From: an uncultured Lachnospiraceae bacterium
GTDB lineage: Bacteria > Bacillota > Clostridia > Lachnospirales > Lachnospiraceae
Assembly: GCA_910588885.1 (NCBI GenBank)
Contig: CAJUSQ010000032.1
Coordinates: 1 to 23,575, forward strand
DNA length: 23,575 bases
Direction of reading: 5' to 3'
The number at the start of each line of letters is the position of its first letter. The first letter of the stretch is position 1. The notes under the pieces are model-generated. The model ran no database searches, was not told where the DNA came from, and saw only the letters and a list, made by a program, of their open reading frames with translations. The position numbers and the translations under genes were made by a program. Shown here in pieces: positions 14,513-21,612 of the stretch.

Positions 14513-15543
14513 GAAAAAAGTGGATGGCAGCAGTGTGTGCGGCAGTACTGGCCCTGGGGCTTTTCGGCTGCGGCGGGAAAGATCGTCCGGCGGAAAACGG
14601 TTCGGCCAAGGAAGGAATATCCGGAGGAGAACATGGGTTCGAAGAGATAACTTTTGTTTTGGACTGGACGCCAAATACAAACCATACCGGAGTGTACGTG
14701 GCCCAGGCGAAGGGCTATTTTGAAGAAGCAGGACTGCAGGTTCAGGTGATCCAGCCGCCGGAAGACGGCGCTGCCATGCTGGTAGCCGGAGGCGGTGCGC
14801 AGTTTGGCGTGGATTTTCAGGATTCCCTGGCTCCCGCATTTGCATCGGAGGAAAAATTGCCGGTAACGGCAGTGGCGGCTTTGATCCAGCATAATACGTC
14901 GGGCTTGATTTCTTTAAAAGAAAAAGGCATTGATACGCCGAAGAACATGGAAGGATATACCTATGCCACCTGGGATCTGGAAACGGAAAAAGCCATTGTG
15001 AAATACGTAATGGAACAGGACGGCGGGGATTTTTCCAAGCTGGAGCTGATTCCCAGTACCGTTGCAGATGTGGTCAGCGCGCTGCAGACCAATGTTGACC
15101 TGGTTTGGATCTATTATGCCTGGGACGGCGTTGCAGCCAAGCTGCAGGGGCTTGAGACCAATTATATTAATTTTGCAGATCTGGATGCGGCGTTGGACTA
15201 TTACAGCCCTGTGATAATTGGGAATGACGCTTATCTCAAAGAACACCCAAAGGAGGCCAAAGCTTTTTTACAGGCCGTAAAAAAAGGATATGAATTTGCC
15301 ATGGAGCATCCCGGGGAAGCGGCGGAGATTCTCTGTGAAGCGGCTCCGGAGCTGGAGAAAGAGATTGTTTTGGAAAGCCAGAAATGGCTGGCGGACCAGT
15401 ACCAGGCAGATGCAGAATACTGGGGGTGGATAGACGGGGAGCGTTGGGACGGATTTTACCGGTGGCTGTATGAAAACGGCGTGATCGAACAGGAAATCCC
15501 GGCGGGAACCGGATATTCCAATGAATATCTAAAGGGATCATGA
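14509..15543 (+). CDS. thiY: Pyrimidine-precursor-binding lipoprotein (ThiY/NMT1 family)
   Basis: This substrate-binding protein of the NMT1/THI5-like family (344 residues) carries a thiamine pyrimidine precursor to the ABC permease. It begins with a lipoprotein signal (RKKWMAAVCAAVLALGLFGC) whose lipid-modified Cys is residue 21. The ThiY hallmark DWTPNTNHTGVYVAQAKGYF is at about 52-71. It is followed by the GGGAQFGVDFQDSL block and AALIQHNTSGLISL. The GTG at 14509 overlaps the permease stop as GTGA, with GGAGGAG upstream. An earlier ATG at 14482 would put unsuitable residues ahead of the signal. The TPP riboswitch supports the assignment. FAMP and HMP cannot be told apart here. Confidence 0.94.
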   Translation: MRKKWMAAVCAAVLALGLFGCGGKDRPAENGSAKEGISGGEHGFEEITFVLDWTPNTNHTGVYVAQAKGYFEEAGLQVQVIQPPEDGAAMLVAGGGAQFGVDFQDSLAPAFASEEKLPVTAVAALIQHNTSGLISLKEKGIDTPKNMEGYTYATWDLETEKAIVKYVMEQDGGDFSKLELIPSTVADVVSALQTNVDLVWIYYAWDGVAAKLQGLETNYINFADLDAALDYYSPVIIGNDAYLKEHPKEAKAFLQAVKKGYEFAMEHPGEAAEILCEAAPELEKEIVLESQKWLADQYQADAEYWGWIDGERWDGFYRWLYENGVIEQEIPAGTGYSNEYLKGS

Positions 15544-15585
15544 GAGAAAGGATCCGTATGGAACCGCCGGATATCCGGAGGAATC

Positions 15586-16359
15586 ATGGAAGAAAGGACA
15601 AGGAGGGAACAGCAGATGATTTTAAGGGCGGAACATTTGTCTCACCGCTATGAAACGGAGTATGTGATAGAAGATGTCAGCCTGTATCTCAAACAGGAAG
15701 AGATCGTCAGCCTGCTGGGTGTCAGCGGTGTAGGGAAAACCACGCTGTTCCATGTCCTGTCCGGGCTGGTGAATCCCACAGAGGGGCATATCTGGCTGAA
15801 AGAGGAGGAGATTACCGGACAGGCAGGCCATATCAGCTATATGCTGCAAAAGGATATGCTGCTTCCGTATTTTACGATTCTGGATAATATTGCAATGCCG
15901 AAAAAGTTAAAGGGCGCCTCCAAAAAGGAGGCCCGTGCGGAAGCGGAGGGGCTGCTGGAAGAATTTGGCTTAAAAGGCTGCGGCAGCCAATATCCGGCCC
16001 AGCTTTCCGGGGGAATGCGGCAGCGGGCGGCCCTGCTGCGCACCTACCTGTTTGCCAAGGAGGTGGCATTGCTGGACGAGCCCTTCAGCGCGCTGGATGC
16101 CATTACCAAAAGCGAAATGCACAGCTGGTACCGGAAAGTGATGGAGCGGATCCGGCTGTCTACGATTTTCATTACCCATGATATTGACGAAGCCATTCTG
16201 CTTTCGGACCGGATTTATATTATGGCCGGAAAGCCGGGCCGGATTAGGGCGGAGCTTTCGGTGAATGCCCCCAAAACCCGGACTTCGGATTATGCATTGA
16301 CCGGGGAATTTTTAGAGTATAAGAAAAAAATCCTGGAACTGCTGAAGCACCCCTGTTGA
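15586..16359 (+). CDS. thiZ: Thiamine-precursor ABC transporter ATP-binding protein (ThiZ-like)
   Basis: This 257-residue ATPase has Walker A GVSGVGKT at 45-52 and a Q-loop in ISYMLQKD with Gln88. The signature LSGGM is at 140-144, Walker B VALLDE at 160-165 and the switch His198. It is of the SsuB/TauB importer class and completes the ThiX-ThiY transporter. Two starts are plausible. The ATG at 15586 has GGAGGAA four bases upstream. The ATG at 15616 has AGGAGGG nine bases upstream and gives the usual N-terminus MILRAEHLSHRYE. I keep the longer one. It is the last gene of the riboswitch operon. Confidence 0.93.
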   Translation: MEERTRREQQMILRAEHLSHRYETEYVIEDVSLYLKQEEIVSLLGVSGVGKTTLFHVLSGLVNPTEGHIWLKEEEITGQAGHISYMLQKDMLLPYFTILDNIAMPKKLKGASKKEARAEAEGLLEEFGLKGCGSQYPAQLSGGMRQRAALLRTYLFAKEVALLDEPFSALDAITKSEMHSWYRKVMERIRLSTIFITHDIDEAILLSDRIYIMAGKPGRIRAELSVNAPKTRTSDYALTGEFLEYKKKILELLKHPC

Positions 16360-16390
16360 AAACAGGCCGTTTCGGGAGTTTCGGACGGAA

Positions 16391-16428
16391 AACGCGGAGA
16401 ATAGAACAAATGTCCTAAACTCCGCGTT
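16391..16428. terminator. Bidirectional terminator between thiZ and the LysR gene
   Basis: AACGCGGAG (16391-16399) pairs perfectly with CTCCGCGTT (16420-16428) around a 20-base loop. On the minus strand it is followed by TTTTCC and overlaps the LysR stop codon. On the plus strand it is followed by the weaker ATATTTG. Confidence 0.6.
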
Positions 16429-17332
16429 ATATTTGTGCTTCGGAATAGGGCAGAAGCCGTGTTTTGCAGAAGTCAATAAAGTATTTGGCGGCATAGGGAA
16501 GATAAGCGCCCTTCTTTGTGATTATTGTAATGTCAAAATCGTTTTCCCCGTCCATAAGATCCAGGATTTTCAAATTCGGATAATTCTCATAACGCCAGCG
16601 GCCTCCTGCGATAACAGCAATTCCCTGGCCTTTTGAAACCAGATCGGCCATGATATCGCTGCGGTTTACAATCAGCCGGATGGAAGGAGTGAATCCGGCC
16701 CTGGCGCAGTTCTCCTTTGTTACCATTGTCATGGTATAGTCATTGTTCAGCATATAGAAAGATTCGTGCTTCAAATCGGAATAGGAAACACTGCTCCTGG
16801 CAGAAAGAGGGTGGCTTTGATGTACCAGCAGAAAGAAACGGTCATGCATCAGCGGAAGGGTCTCGAGGGCGTCCGGGATTTGAGGCGGCTGGATGCAGGC
16901 CCCGATTTCAATTTTCCCTTCCAGGACAAGTTCCTGTATATGCTGGGAACCGTGGCCGCACAGGTCAATTACAATATCCGGATACTCGACGGAAAAATCA
17001 GAGATCAATTCATCAAAGAGGATACGTCCAAGCCCATAGGGAATTCCCAGGCGGAGGTATCCTTTTTTCTGCATGGCAACCTCCCGCATCGTATCAAGAA
17101 TCGAATAATATTCATCCAGAAAAGGGACGGCCTTTTCAAACAGGATTTTTCCGGTATCCGTCAATTCCGTCTTTTTGTCAACCTGGAAAAACAAATGGGT
17201 ATCCAGTTCATATTCCAGCTTTTTGATGGATTTGCTCAAGGCCGGCTGGCTGATATAGAGCTGCCGGGAAGCGGCACTGTAATTACCGGTTTTAGCAACG
17301 GTTGTAAAATAAATTAATTGTTGGATATCCAA
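16427..17332 (-). CDS. LysR-family transcriptional regulator (divergent from MFS/hydrolase operon)
   Basis: This is a 301-residue LysR protein. Its helix-turn-helix lies at about 2-60 (QQLIYFTTVAKTGNYSAASR, then SQPALSKSIKKLE and LTDTG), followed by an effector domain. The start is a TTG at 17332 with GGGAGGG seven bases upstream. The frame is open upstream to 17527, but that extra stretch lacks a site and does not resemble the family. It diverges from the MFS-hydrolase-MFS operon. A good minus-strand promoter (17436-17465) gives a leader of about 97 bases. The likely role is to activate the divergent operon in response to its substrate, by analogy with the family. Confidence 0.93.
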   Translation of the reverse strand: MDIQQLIYFTTVAKTGNYSAASRQLYISQPALSKSIKKLEYELDTHLFFQVDKKTELTDTGKILFEKAVPFLDEYYSILDTMREVAMQKKGYLRLGIPYGLGRILFDELISDFSVEYPDIVIDLCGHGSQHIQELVLEGKIEIGACIQPPQIPDALETLPLMHDRFFLLVHQSHPLSARSSVSYSDLKHESFYMLNNDYTMTMVTKENCARAGFTPSIRLIVNRSDIMADLVSKGQGIAVIAGGRWRYENYPNLKILDLMDGENDFDITIITKKGAYLPYAAKYFIDFCKTRLLPYSEAQI

Positions 17333-17435
17333 GATGCAGCCCTCCCTGCCGAGTGGTTTTAAAATTCCCCATGTGGTTGTTCCGTGTCGGTTTTGGGGAT
17401 ATACCGTGGTTTTCCTGTGTTTGCGAAGTGCTCTT

Positions 17436-17465
17436 ATTATATCATGCCATGGCTTGTGGGTGCAA
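17436..17465 (-). promoter_or_regulatory. Promoter of the second LysR gene
   Basis: On the minus strand TTGCAC (17465-17460) and a perfect TATAAT (17441-17436) are 18 bases apart. The predicted start is near 17429. Confidence 0.6.
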
Positions 17466-17485
17466 TGGAAAAAGGAGTATGAAAA

Positions 17486-17502
17486 ATAGTTACCGGGGCT
17501 AT
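17486..17502. promoter_or_regulatory. Candidate LysR site midway between divergent promoters
   Basis: ATAG-N9-CTAT is a short inverted repeat. Its centre is about 68 bases upstream of the MFS start point and about 65 bases upstream of the LysR start point, the usual position for such sites. The arms are only four bases, so chance cannot be excluded. Confidence 0.3.
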
Positions 17503-17526
17503 GAATGATGGGTATAGGCAAATCCA

Positions 17527-17555
17527 TTGACGCACCGGAAGAAATCTGATAAATT
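17527..17555 (+). promoter_or_regulatory. Promoter of the MFS/hydrolase operon
   Basis: TTGACG (17527-17532) and TAAATT (17550-17555) are 17 bases apart. The predicted start is near 17562. Confidence 0.6.
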
Positions 17556-17564
17556 TAGGGCACA

Positions 17565-17583
17565 AAACGAGGCGCCGTCGTTT
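17565..17583. promoter_or_regulatory. Inverted repeat at the MFS operon start point
   Basis: AAACGA (17565-17570) and TCGTTT (17578-17583) flank the GC-rich GGCGCCG. It lies at about +4 to +22 of the predicted transcript and may be an operator or a leader hairpin. Confidence 0.35.
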
Positions 17584-17602
17584 GAAACTGAAGGTTATGG
17601 GG

Positions 17603-17617
17603 GACACCGCAGGTGTC
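17603..17617. promoter_or_regulatory. Second inverted repeat in the MFS leader
   Basis: GACACC-GCA-GGTGTC is a perfect 15-base dyad about 17 bases upstream of the AGGAGGG site. It is compact enough for a protein operator, and as RNA it would form a 6-pair triloop hairpin. Confidence 0.4.
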
Positions 17618-17647
17618 AACGATAACAGCAAAACAGGAGGGTTCACA

Positions 17648-18919
17648 ATGAGCAATAAAAAGGACATGAGTAATAATTTTGGAAAATGGGGTTGGAGTAC
17701 CATTTTTATGTGCCTGATCGGATACCTGATTAGCGGGGGCGTAAGTACGGATGGATTGAATATTTACGTAGGAGCTTTGACGGAATTAAGAGGATGGGAC
17801 CGGGCGGCGATGCTTTCCTTTTCGACTTACGGGGGATGGATCGGTGTAATTCTGGCGTTTGTATTCGGAACTGTGATTGTAGAGAAGGTGGCAAGGACAA
17901 AGTGGATCCATATCGGGACACTGCTGGTAACCGCCGCAGCAATGTATTTCTATGGTCATACGCAGCATTTTGCCGTCTATGCCGTTTGTGTGATGGTAGT
18001 TAGCTGTATGACTGCAGGATTTGGCCTGGTAAGCCCGAATGTGATTCAGACCAACTGGTTTCCCCGGCGGAAGGCGCTTGCATTGGGATGGTCCACGATA
18101 GGTTTTCCGCTGTGCAGCCTGATTTGGCCGGCGGTGACGAACCAGCTGATGCTTCGATTTGGGGTAGGCGGCATGTTTAGCGGTATTGCACTGTTTATTT
18201 TGGCTTATGGGCTGGTTTGTATTGTATGGTGCCGTCCCACGCCGGAAGAAGTAGGTTGTGCACCGGATAACGATCCGATGAACGCGGAAGAGATCCGTAG
18301 AAGCCAGCTTGAAATGCAGCAGTACAAAAGCCCCTGGACAATTCAAGCCCTTGTAAAAGAAAAGCGTACATGGCTGATCGGGGTAGGATTGGGCTTAATG
18401 TGGATGGTAACGGTGGCGATCGTCAGCCAGCTGGTGTCCAGGCTTTTGGAGATTGGCTACGAGCGGACGAGCGCAGTGGGAATGCTTTCGGTGATGGGGG
18501 CCTTTGGAATCGTCGGTTCCTGGCTGTGGGGCTGGATAGACCAAAAGATAGGGACGAAAAAGGCGTCTCTGCTCTATTGCGGCTGGTATGCGTTTACCCT
18601 GGTTTTGTTAATTTTAATGAATAGTCCGGCAGTGGCATTTGCCGCAGTTGGAATGGTGGGGGTATCGGTAGGCGGTATCTGCAATCTGATTCCCTCTATG
18701 ACCGGAACGATTTTCGGAAGAAAGGATTTTGCAGCGGCAAACCGGCTGATCTCCGCCATTACAAAGGGGATTTGTGCCTGTGCCTATATTTACGTGGCCC
18801 AGAGCGTAAAATTGACGGGCGGACTGACCGGAGCTTATATTGGACTGATTTTCATATGTGCGGTGGCCGCGGTACTGATCGGGCTGATTAAGCCTTTTGA
18901 AAAAGGAGGGGAAAAGTAG
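17648..18919 (+). CDS. MFS transporter, OFA/monocarboxylate-like (first of operon)
   Basis: This 423-residue protein has about 12 hydrophobic helices and belongs to the major facilitator superfamily. The motif NWFPRRKALALGWSTIGFP in the first half resembles the NxWFPxRRGxALG pattern of oxalate/formate-antiporter-like and monocarboxylate carriers. A central polar loop (about 195-225) separates the two six-helix halves. The ATG at 17648 has CAGGAGGG upstream, and the longer open frame to 17582 lies in the leader. The hydrolase gene overlaps its stop by one base. I infer transport of an organic acid or aromatic ketone, with the substrate matched to the hydrolase. Confidence 0.9.
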   Translation: MSNKKDMSNNFGKWGWSTIFMCLIGYLISGGVSTDGLNIYVGALTELRGWDRAAMLSFSTYGGWIGVILAFVFGTVIVEKVARTKWIHIGTLLVTAAAMYFYGHTQHFAVYAVCVMVVSCMTAGFGLVSPNVIQTNWFPRRKALALGWSTIGFPLCSLIWPAVTNQLMLRFGVGGMFSGIALFILAYGLVCIVWCRPTPEEVGCAPDNDPMNAEEIRRSQLEMQQYKSPWTIQALVKEKRTWLIGVGLGLMWMVTVAIVSQLVSRLLEIGYERTSAVGMLSVMGAFGIVGSWLWGWIDQKIGTKKASLLYCGWYAFTLVLLILMNSPAVAFAAVGMVGVSVGGICNLIPSMTGTIFGRKDFAAANRLISAITKGICACAYIYVAQSVKLTGGLTGAYIGLIFICAVAAVLIGLIKPFEKGGEK

Positions 18920-19737
18920 TGAGAAGAGAATTGACCGAACAGGAAAAAAAGAAATCATATGCGAAATTTTTTGATATGCCTTATCCGGAGGTTGCAGCGG
19001 AGACCCTGGCGCTTATGAAGGAGCCGATGGATCCGGCCCTGGCGCTTCCGATTCAGCAGCGGAACGATTTATTGAAGCCGGGATATTTGGAGCGGGAGAC
19101 CGGTTACTGTGTGATGCCAGACGGAAGCGGTTATGTGGCCAGCTATGTGAAAATGCCCGGCGTAACCCTGGAGATGCTGGAGTGGTGGTTTGCATGGCAT
19201 GGCATGGAATCGCTGCGGTACAAAATATGGGATCCCAATGACCATTATGAGGCGCATGTGAGCAGGAGGCATTTGAAACAGCGGCTGGATTCGTCTTTGA
19301 ATGATAGGGAAAAAAATTGGAACACGTCCGATTTCGTACTGGAAAATGTAGGAGAAGGGACGCTTCCGCTGCGGATTTCCTTTCGTTCTCCGGAGTCCTT
19401 CGGATTTGACAGGAAGGAGTTTGAAAGCCGGAAAGTTACGGCAATTTGTGCACATTCCGGCCCGCCGGACTGGGATATTCCCAGAACGACCTTCGTACAT
19501 TTCGGCCGTGAAACGGAAGACGGGATTGAACTGCGAACCAGATTCTGGCTGGGATATATGATTGTGGATAAAAAGGCGGTTCGGACGGATTTTGAATTGG
19601 ATTTGAGACGGGTAGCGGGGCTGGCGCAGCATTCCCCCAAGGAGTATACCAGGCTGGCGGCTATGCTGCCGCAGCTTTATGCGGAAAATCACGGGATAGA
19701 AGATAAGCTGGAAGATATGATTCCGATAGAGCTATGA
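18919..19737 (+). CDS. PhlG / phloretin-hydrolase-like C-C bond hydrolase
   Basis: This 272-residue protein resembles the DAPG hydrolase (PhlG) family. That family includes PhlG, which removes an acetyl group from 2,4-diacetylphloroglucinol, and phloretin hydrolase of Eubacterium ramulus. These zinc enzymes cut the bond between an aromatic ring and an acyl group. Features seen are WWFAWHGMESLRYKIWDPNDHY at about 89-110, and candidate metal ligands His109 or His113, Glu142 (FVLENVGEG), His238 and Glu242 (QHSPKEY). The H-x3-E spacing matches the known His270/Glu274 pair of PhlG. The GTG start follows AAGGAGGGG and overlaps the MFS stop. Flanking MFS genes overlap on both sides. The family call is fairly firm, but the substrate is unknown. 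Confidence 0.82.
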   Translation: MRRELTEQEKKKSYAKFFDMPYPEVAAETLALMKEPMDPALALPIQQRNDLLKPGYLERETGYCVMPDGSGYVASYVKMPGVTLEMLEWWFAWHGMESLRYKIWDPNDHYEAHVSRRHLKQRLDSSLNDREKNWNTSDFVLENVGEGTLPLRISFRSPESFGFDRKEFESRKVTAICAHSGPPDWDIPRTTFVHFGRETEDGIELRTRFWLGYMIVDKKAVRTDFELDLRRVAGLAQHSPKEYTRLAAMLPQLYAENHGIEDKLEDMIPIEL

Positions 19738-20954
19738 AGAATTTACAAACGAAGGCAATGCAGGTATTCATTGGACTGTGCGTATACTATTTCGTAGCCT
19801 TTGGCCTGATTTATAACGGCCTTGGCATGTTTCTGACCCCGATCAGCCAGGATTTGAACCTTCCTTTTGTACAGGTTTCCCTTAGCTCCACCATTCGGAT
19901 TTTGACGGGTATGGTGACGACGGCAGCTGCAGGGAGGGTATTGCCGAAGGTGAATTTGAAGTGGTTTCTTAGTTTGAATGTTCTGTTTCTGGCGGGGGCA
20001 GCATTTCTGATTTCCTCCGCCCAGAGCCTGCCGTTGATTTTGGCAGGATCGGCCCTGATGGGCTTTGCAGCAGGCTTTGCCCTTTATGCAATCGTGCCGA
20101 TTGTGCTGAATCAGTGGTTTGACCGCCCGGAACGTTATGTCAGTATTGCAACTGCCGTAGGCGGGGCAGGAGGGATTGTATTCTGCCCCGGGATTACCTG
20201 GGCAATCGGAAACCTGGGCTGGCGGGGCGCATATCGGCTGGTGGGGATTTTAGTGCTGGTTGTGATGCTGCCCATTGCCTTTGGGATCATCCGTTATTCT
20301 CCGAAAGAATACGGGCTGCTGCCCGAGCCGGACAAAAGGCAGCGGCCCCATGCGGACGGCAGCAGGCCGGGGGCCGGGGAAGGATCCGGCGATAGCGGGA
20401 AACCGGCTTTTGGACGTTTCTGCTGCTTTTTCCTCTTTTTTTCTGCCGGAGCAATCTTGTCCGGGATGTATGGCCATATTGCCAGCGCGTTCTGGGCGAA
20501 AGGCTTTACAGACGGCCAGGTGGGGATTTTGACGGCTCTTTATCAGTCCGGGACGACCTTGACGCAGTTGCTGTTTGGGATCGTCAGCGCAAGGCTTGGC
20601 TTGAAAAAAGCGCTGCATTTGACGCTGCCGCTGGTAGCCGCTGCCAGCCTGGGCCTGCTGTTTGTGCCCTCCTCCCTGCTTCTTCTGACTGGAATTTTTT
20701 CGTTTTTGCTGGGGGCAGGACGGGCATTCGGCGTTATTTTTCCGCTGGTAACACGACATGTTTACGGGGCGGAAAGGTTTACCAGGGTTTATTCCGGATT
20801 TTACGCGGTATTTTTGATTTTTACTGCAGTTAGCGCCTCGTTGTTCGGTGCGGTGTATACCTTTGCCGGAAGCTATGACGGAGTGTACCTGCTGATTTTG
20901 GGCTGTACGATTCTGGAAATAGGATTGGTTCAGTGGATGTTCCGGTCCGCATAG
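19734..20954 (+). CDS. MFS transporter, OFA/monocarboxylate-like (second of operon)
   Basis: This 406-residue protein has about 12 helices and belongs to the same broad MFS group as the first transporter of the operon. The first half has YNGLGMFLTPISQDLNL and IVPIVLNQWFDRPERYVSIA, the equivalent of the NxWFxxRR motif. A Gly/Pro-rich polar loop at about 200-222 separates the halves. Its ATG overlaps the hydrolase stop as ATGA and has no strong site, so it relies on coupled translation. Its 3' end overlaps the converging ABC ATPase gene by 25 bases. Two carriers around one hydrolase suggest separate uptake of substrate and removal of product, or two related substrates. Confidence 0.9.
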   Translation: MKNLQTKAMQVFIGLCVYYFVAFGLIYNGLGMFLTPISQDLNLPFVQVSLSSTIRILTGMVTTAAAGRVLPKVNLKWFLSLNVLFLAGAAFLISSAQSLPLILAGSALMGFAAGFALYAIVPIVLNQWFDRPERYVSIATAVGGAGGIVFCPGITWAIGNLGWRGAYRLVGILVLVVMLPIAFGIIRYSPKEYGLLPEPDKRQRPHADGSRPGAGEGSGDSGKPAFGRFCCFFLFFSAGAILSGMYGHIASAFWAKGFTDGQVGILTALYQSGTTLTQLLFGIVSARLGLKKALHLTLPLVAAASLGLLFVPSSLLLLTGIFSFLLGAGRAFGVIFPLVTRHVYGAERFTRVYSGFYAVFLIFTAVSASLFGAVYTFAGSYDGVYLLILGCTILEIGLVQWMFRSA

Positions 20955-21601
20955 CAAATAGACAGCTCTGCAACTGATTTGATAGAGCCATCTTTCATCA
21001 TGATAATCTCATCTGCCTGTGCTGCGAGATACTTGCTGTGGGTTACTGCAATGACACACTTTCCAAGGTCATGTGCCGTTCGTTTCAGCAATTCTATGAT
21101 TTCCCCTGCCGTGTTTTCATCCAGGTTTCCGGTCGGCTCATCTGCAAGCAATACTTTTGCGCTGCTTGCCAATGCCCTTGCAATGGCGACCCGCTGCTGC
21201 TGGCCGCCCGATAGCTGCAGGACGCTTCTGTTCCAAGCCTCATAAGGGATATTTACTTTTTTCAATAAATCCTGTGGATGCTTCGTCCCGCCAAGCCGTA
21301 CGTTTTCCTCCGTTGTCAGATAGTCAATCAAATTATAATTTTGAAAAACCAATGAAACATGATGCTTTCTGTGATAATTAAGCCCCTTTGCCTGTATATT
21401 TTCACCATCATATAAAATGGTTCCTTTTACAGGCATATCTAACCCTGCAAGCAGGGACAGGAACGTTGTTTTGCCTGCCCCGCTTGCACCCACAATCGTG
21501 TAAAATTTCTTTTCCTCAAATGCCATGGAAACATTTTTTAAAATTTCTTTTTCTTTCTGAGATTTATAAGTATAATTCACGTTTTTGACTTCTAATACCA
21601 T
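20930..21601 (-). CDS. ABC transporter ATP-binding protein (LolD/MacB-like)
   Basis: This 223-residue ATPase has Walker A GASGAGKT at 38-45, Q-loop LVFQNYN, signature LSGGQ at 130-134, Walker B VLLADE at 150-155 and switch His188. It is of the class that works with FtsX-type permeases. The ATG at 21601 has AGGAGG upstream, next to the stop of the permease gene, so the two form an operon. The last 10 or so residues (ICYADRNIH) do not look like a usual family end and lie on the 25-base overlap with the converging MFS gene. I infer that this ATPase energises the neighbouring permease for export or for resistance to an antimicrobial. Confidence 0.92.
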   Translation of the reverse strand: MVLEVKNVNYTYKSQKEKEILKNVSMAFEEKKFYTIVGASGAGKTTFLSLLAGLDMPVKGTILYDGENIQAKGLNYHRKHHVSLVFQNYNLIDYLTTEENVRLGGTKHPQDLLKKVNIPYEAWNRSVLQLSGGQQQRVAIARALASSAKVLLADEPTGNLDENTAGEIIELLKRTAHDLGKCVIAVTHSKYLAAQADEIIMMKDGSIKSVAELSICYADRNIH

Positions 21602-21612
21602 TGTTTTTCCTC

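Larger units (their letters stand above)
17333..17647. other. Divergent regulatory region of the LysR and MFS/hydrolase genes
   Basis: This 315-base gap contains the LysR leader and promoter on the minus strand, a central ATAG-N9-CTAT repeat, the plus-strand promoter and two perfect inverted repeats in the MFS leader. No further gene is seen in it. Confidence 0.7.

Noticed and set aside
16352..16366. CCTGTT-GAA-AACAGG hairpin at the thiZ stop as a terminator
   Set aside because: It has no T-run after it. The stem at 16391-16428 is the better terminator.
17333..17527. 65-codon N-terminal extension of the second LysR protein
   Set aside because: The extension crosses the predicted promoter and leader and is not LysR-like. 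The TTG at 17332 has a strong ribosome site and gives the normal length.
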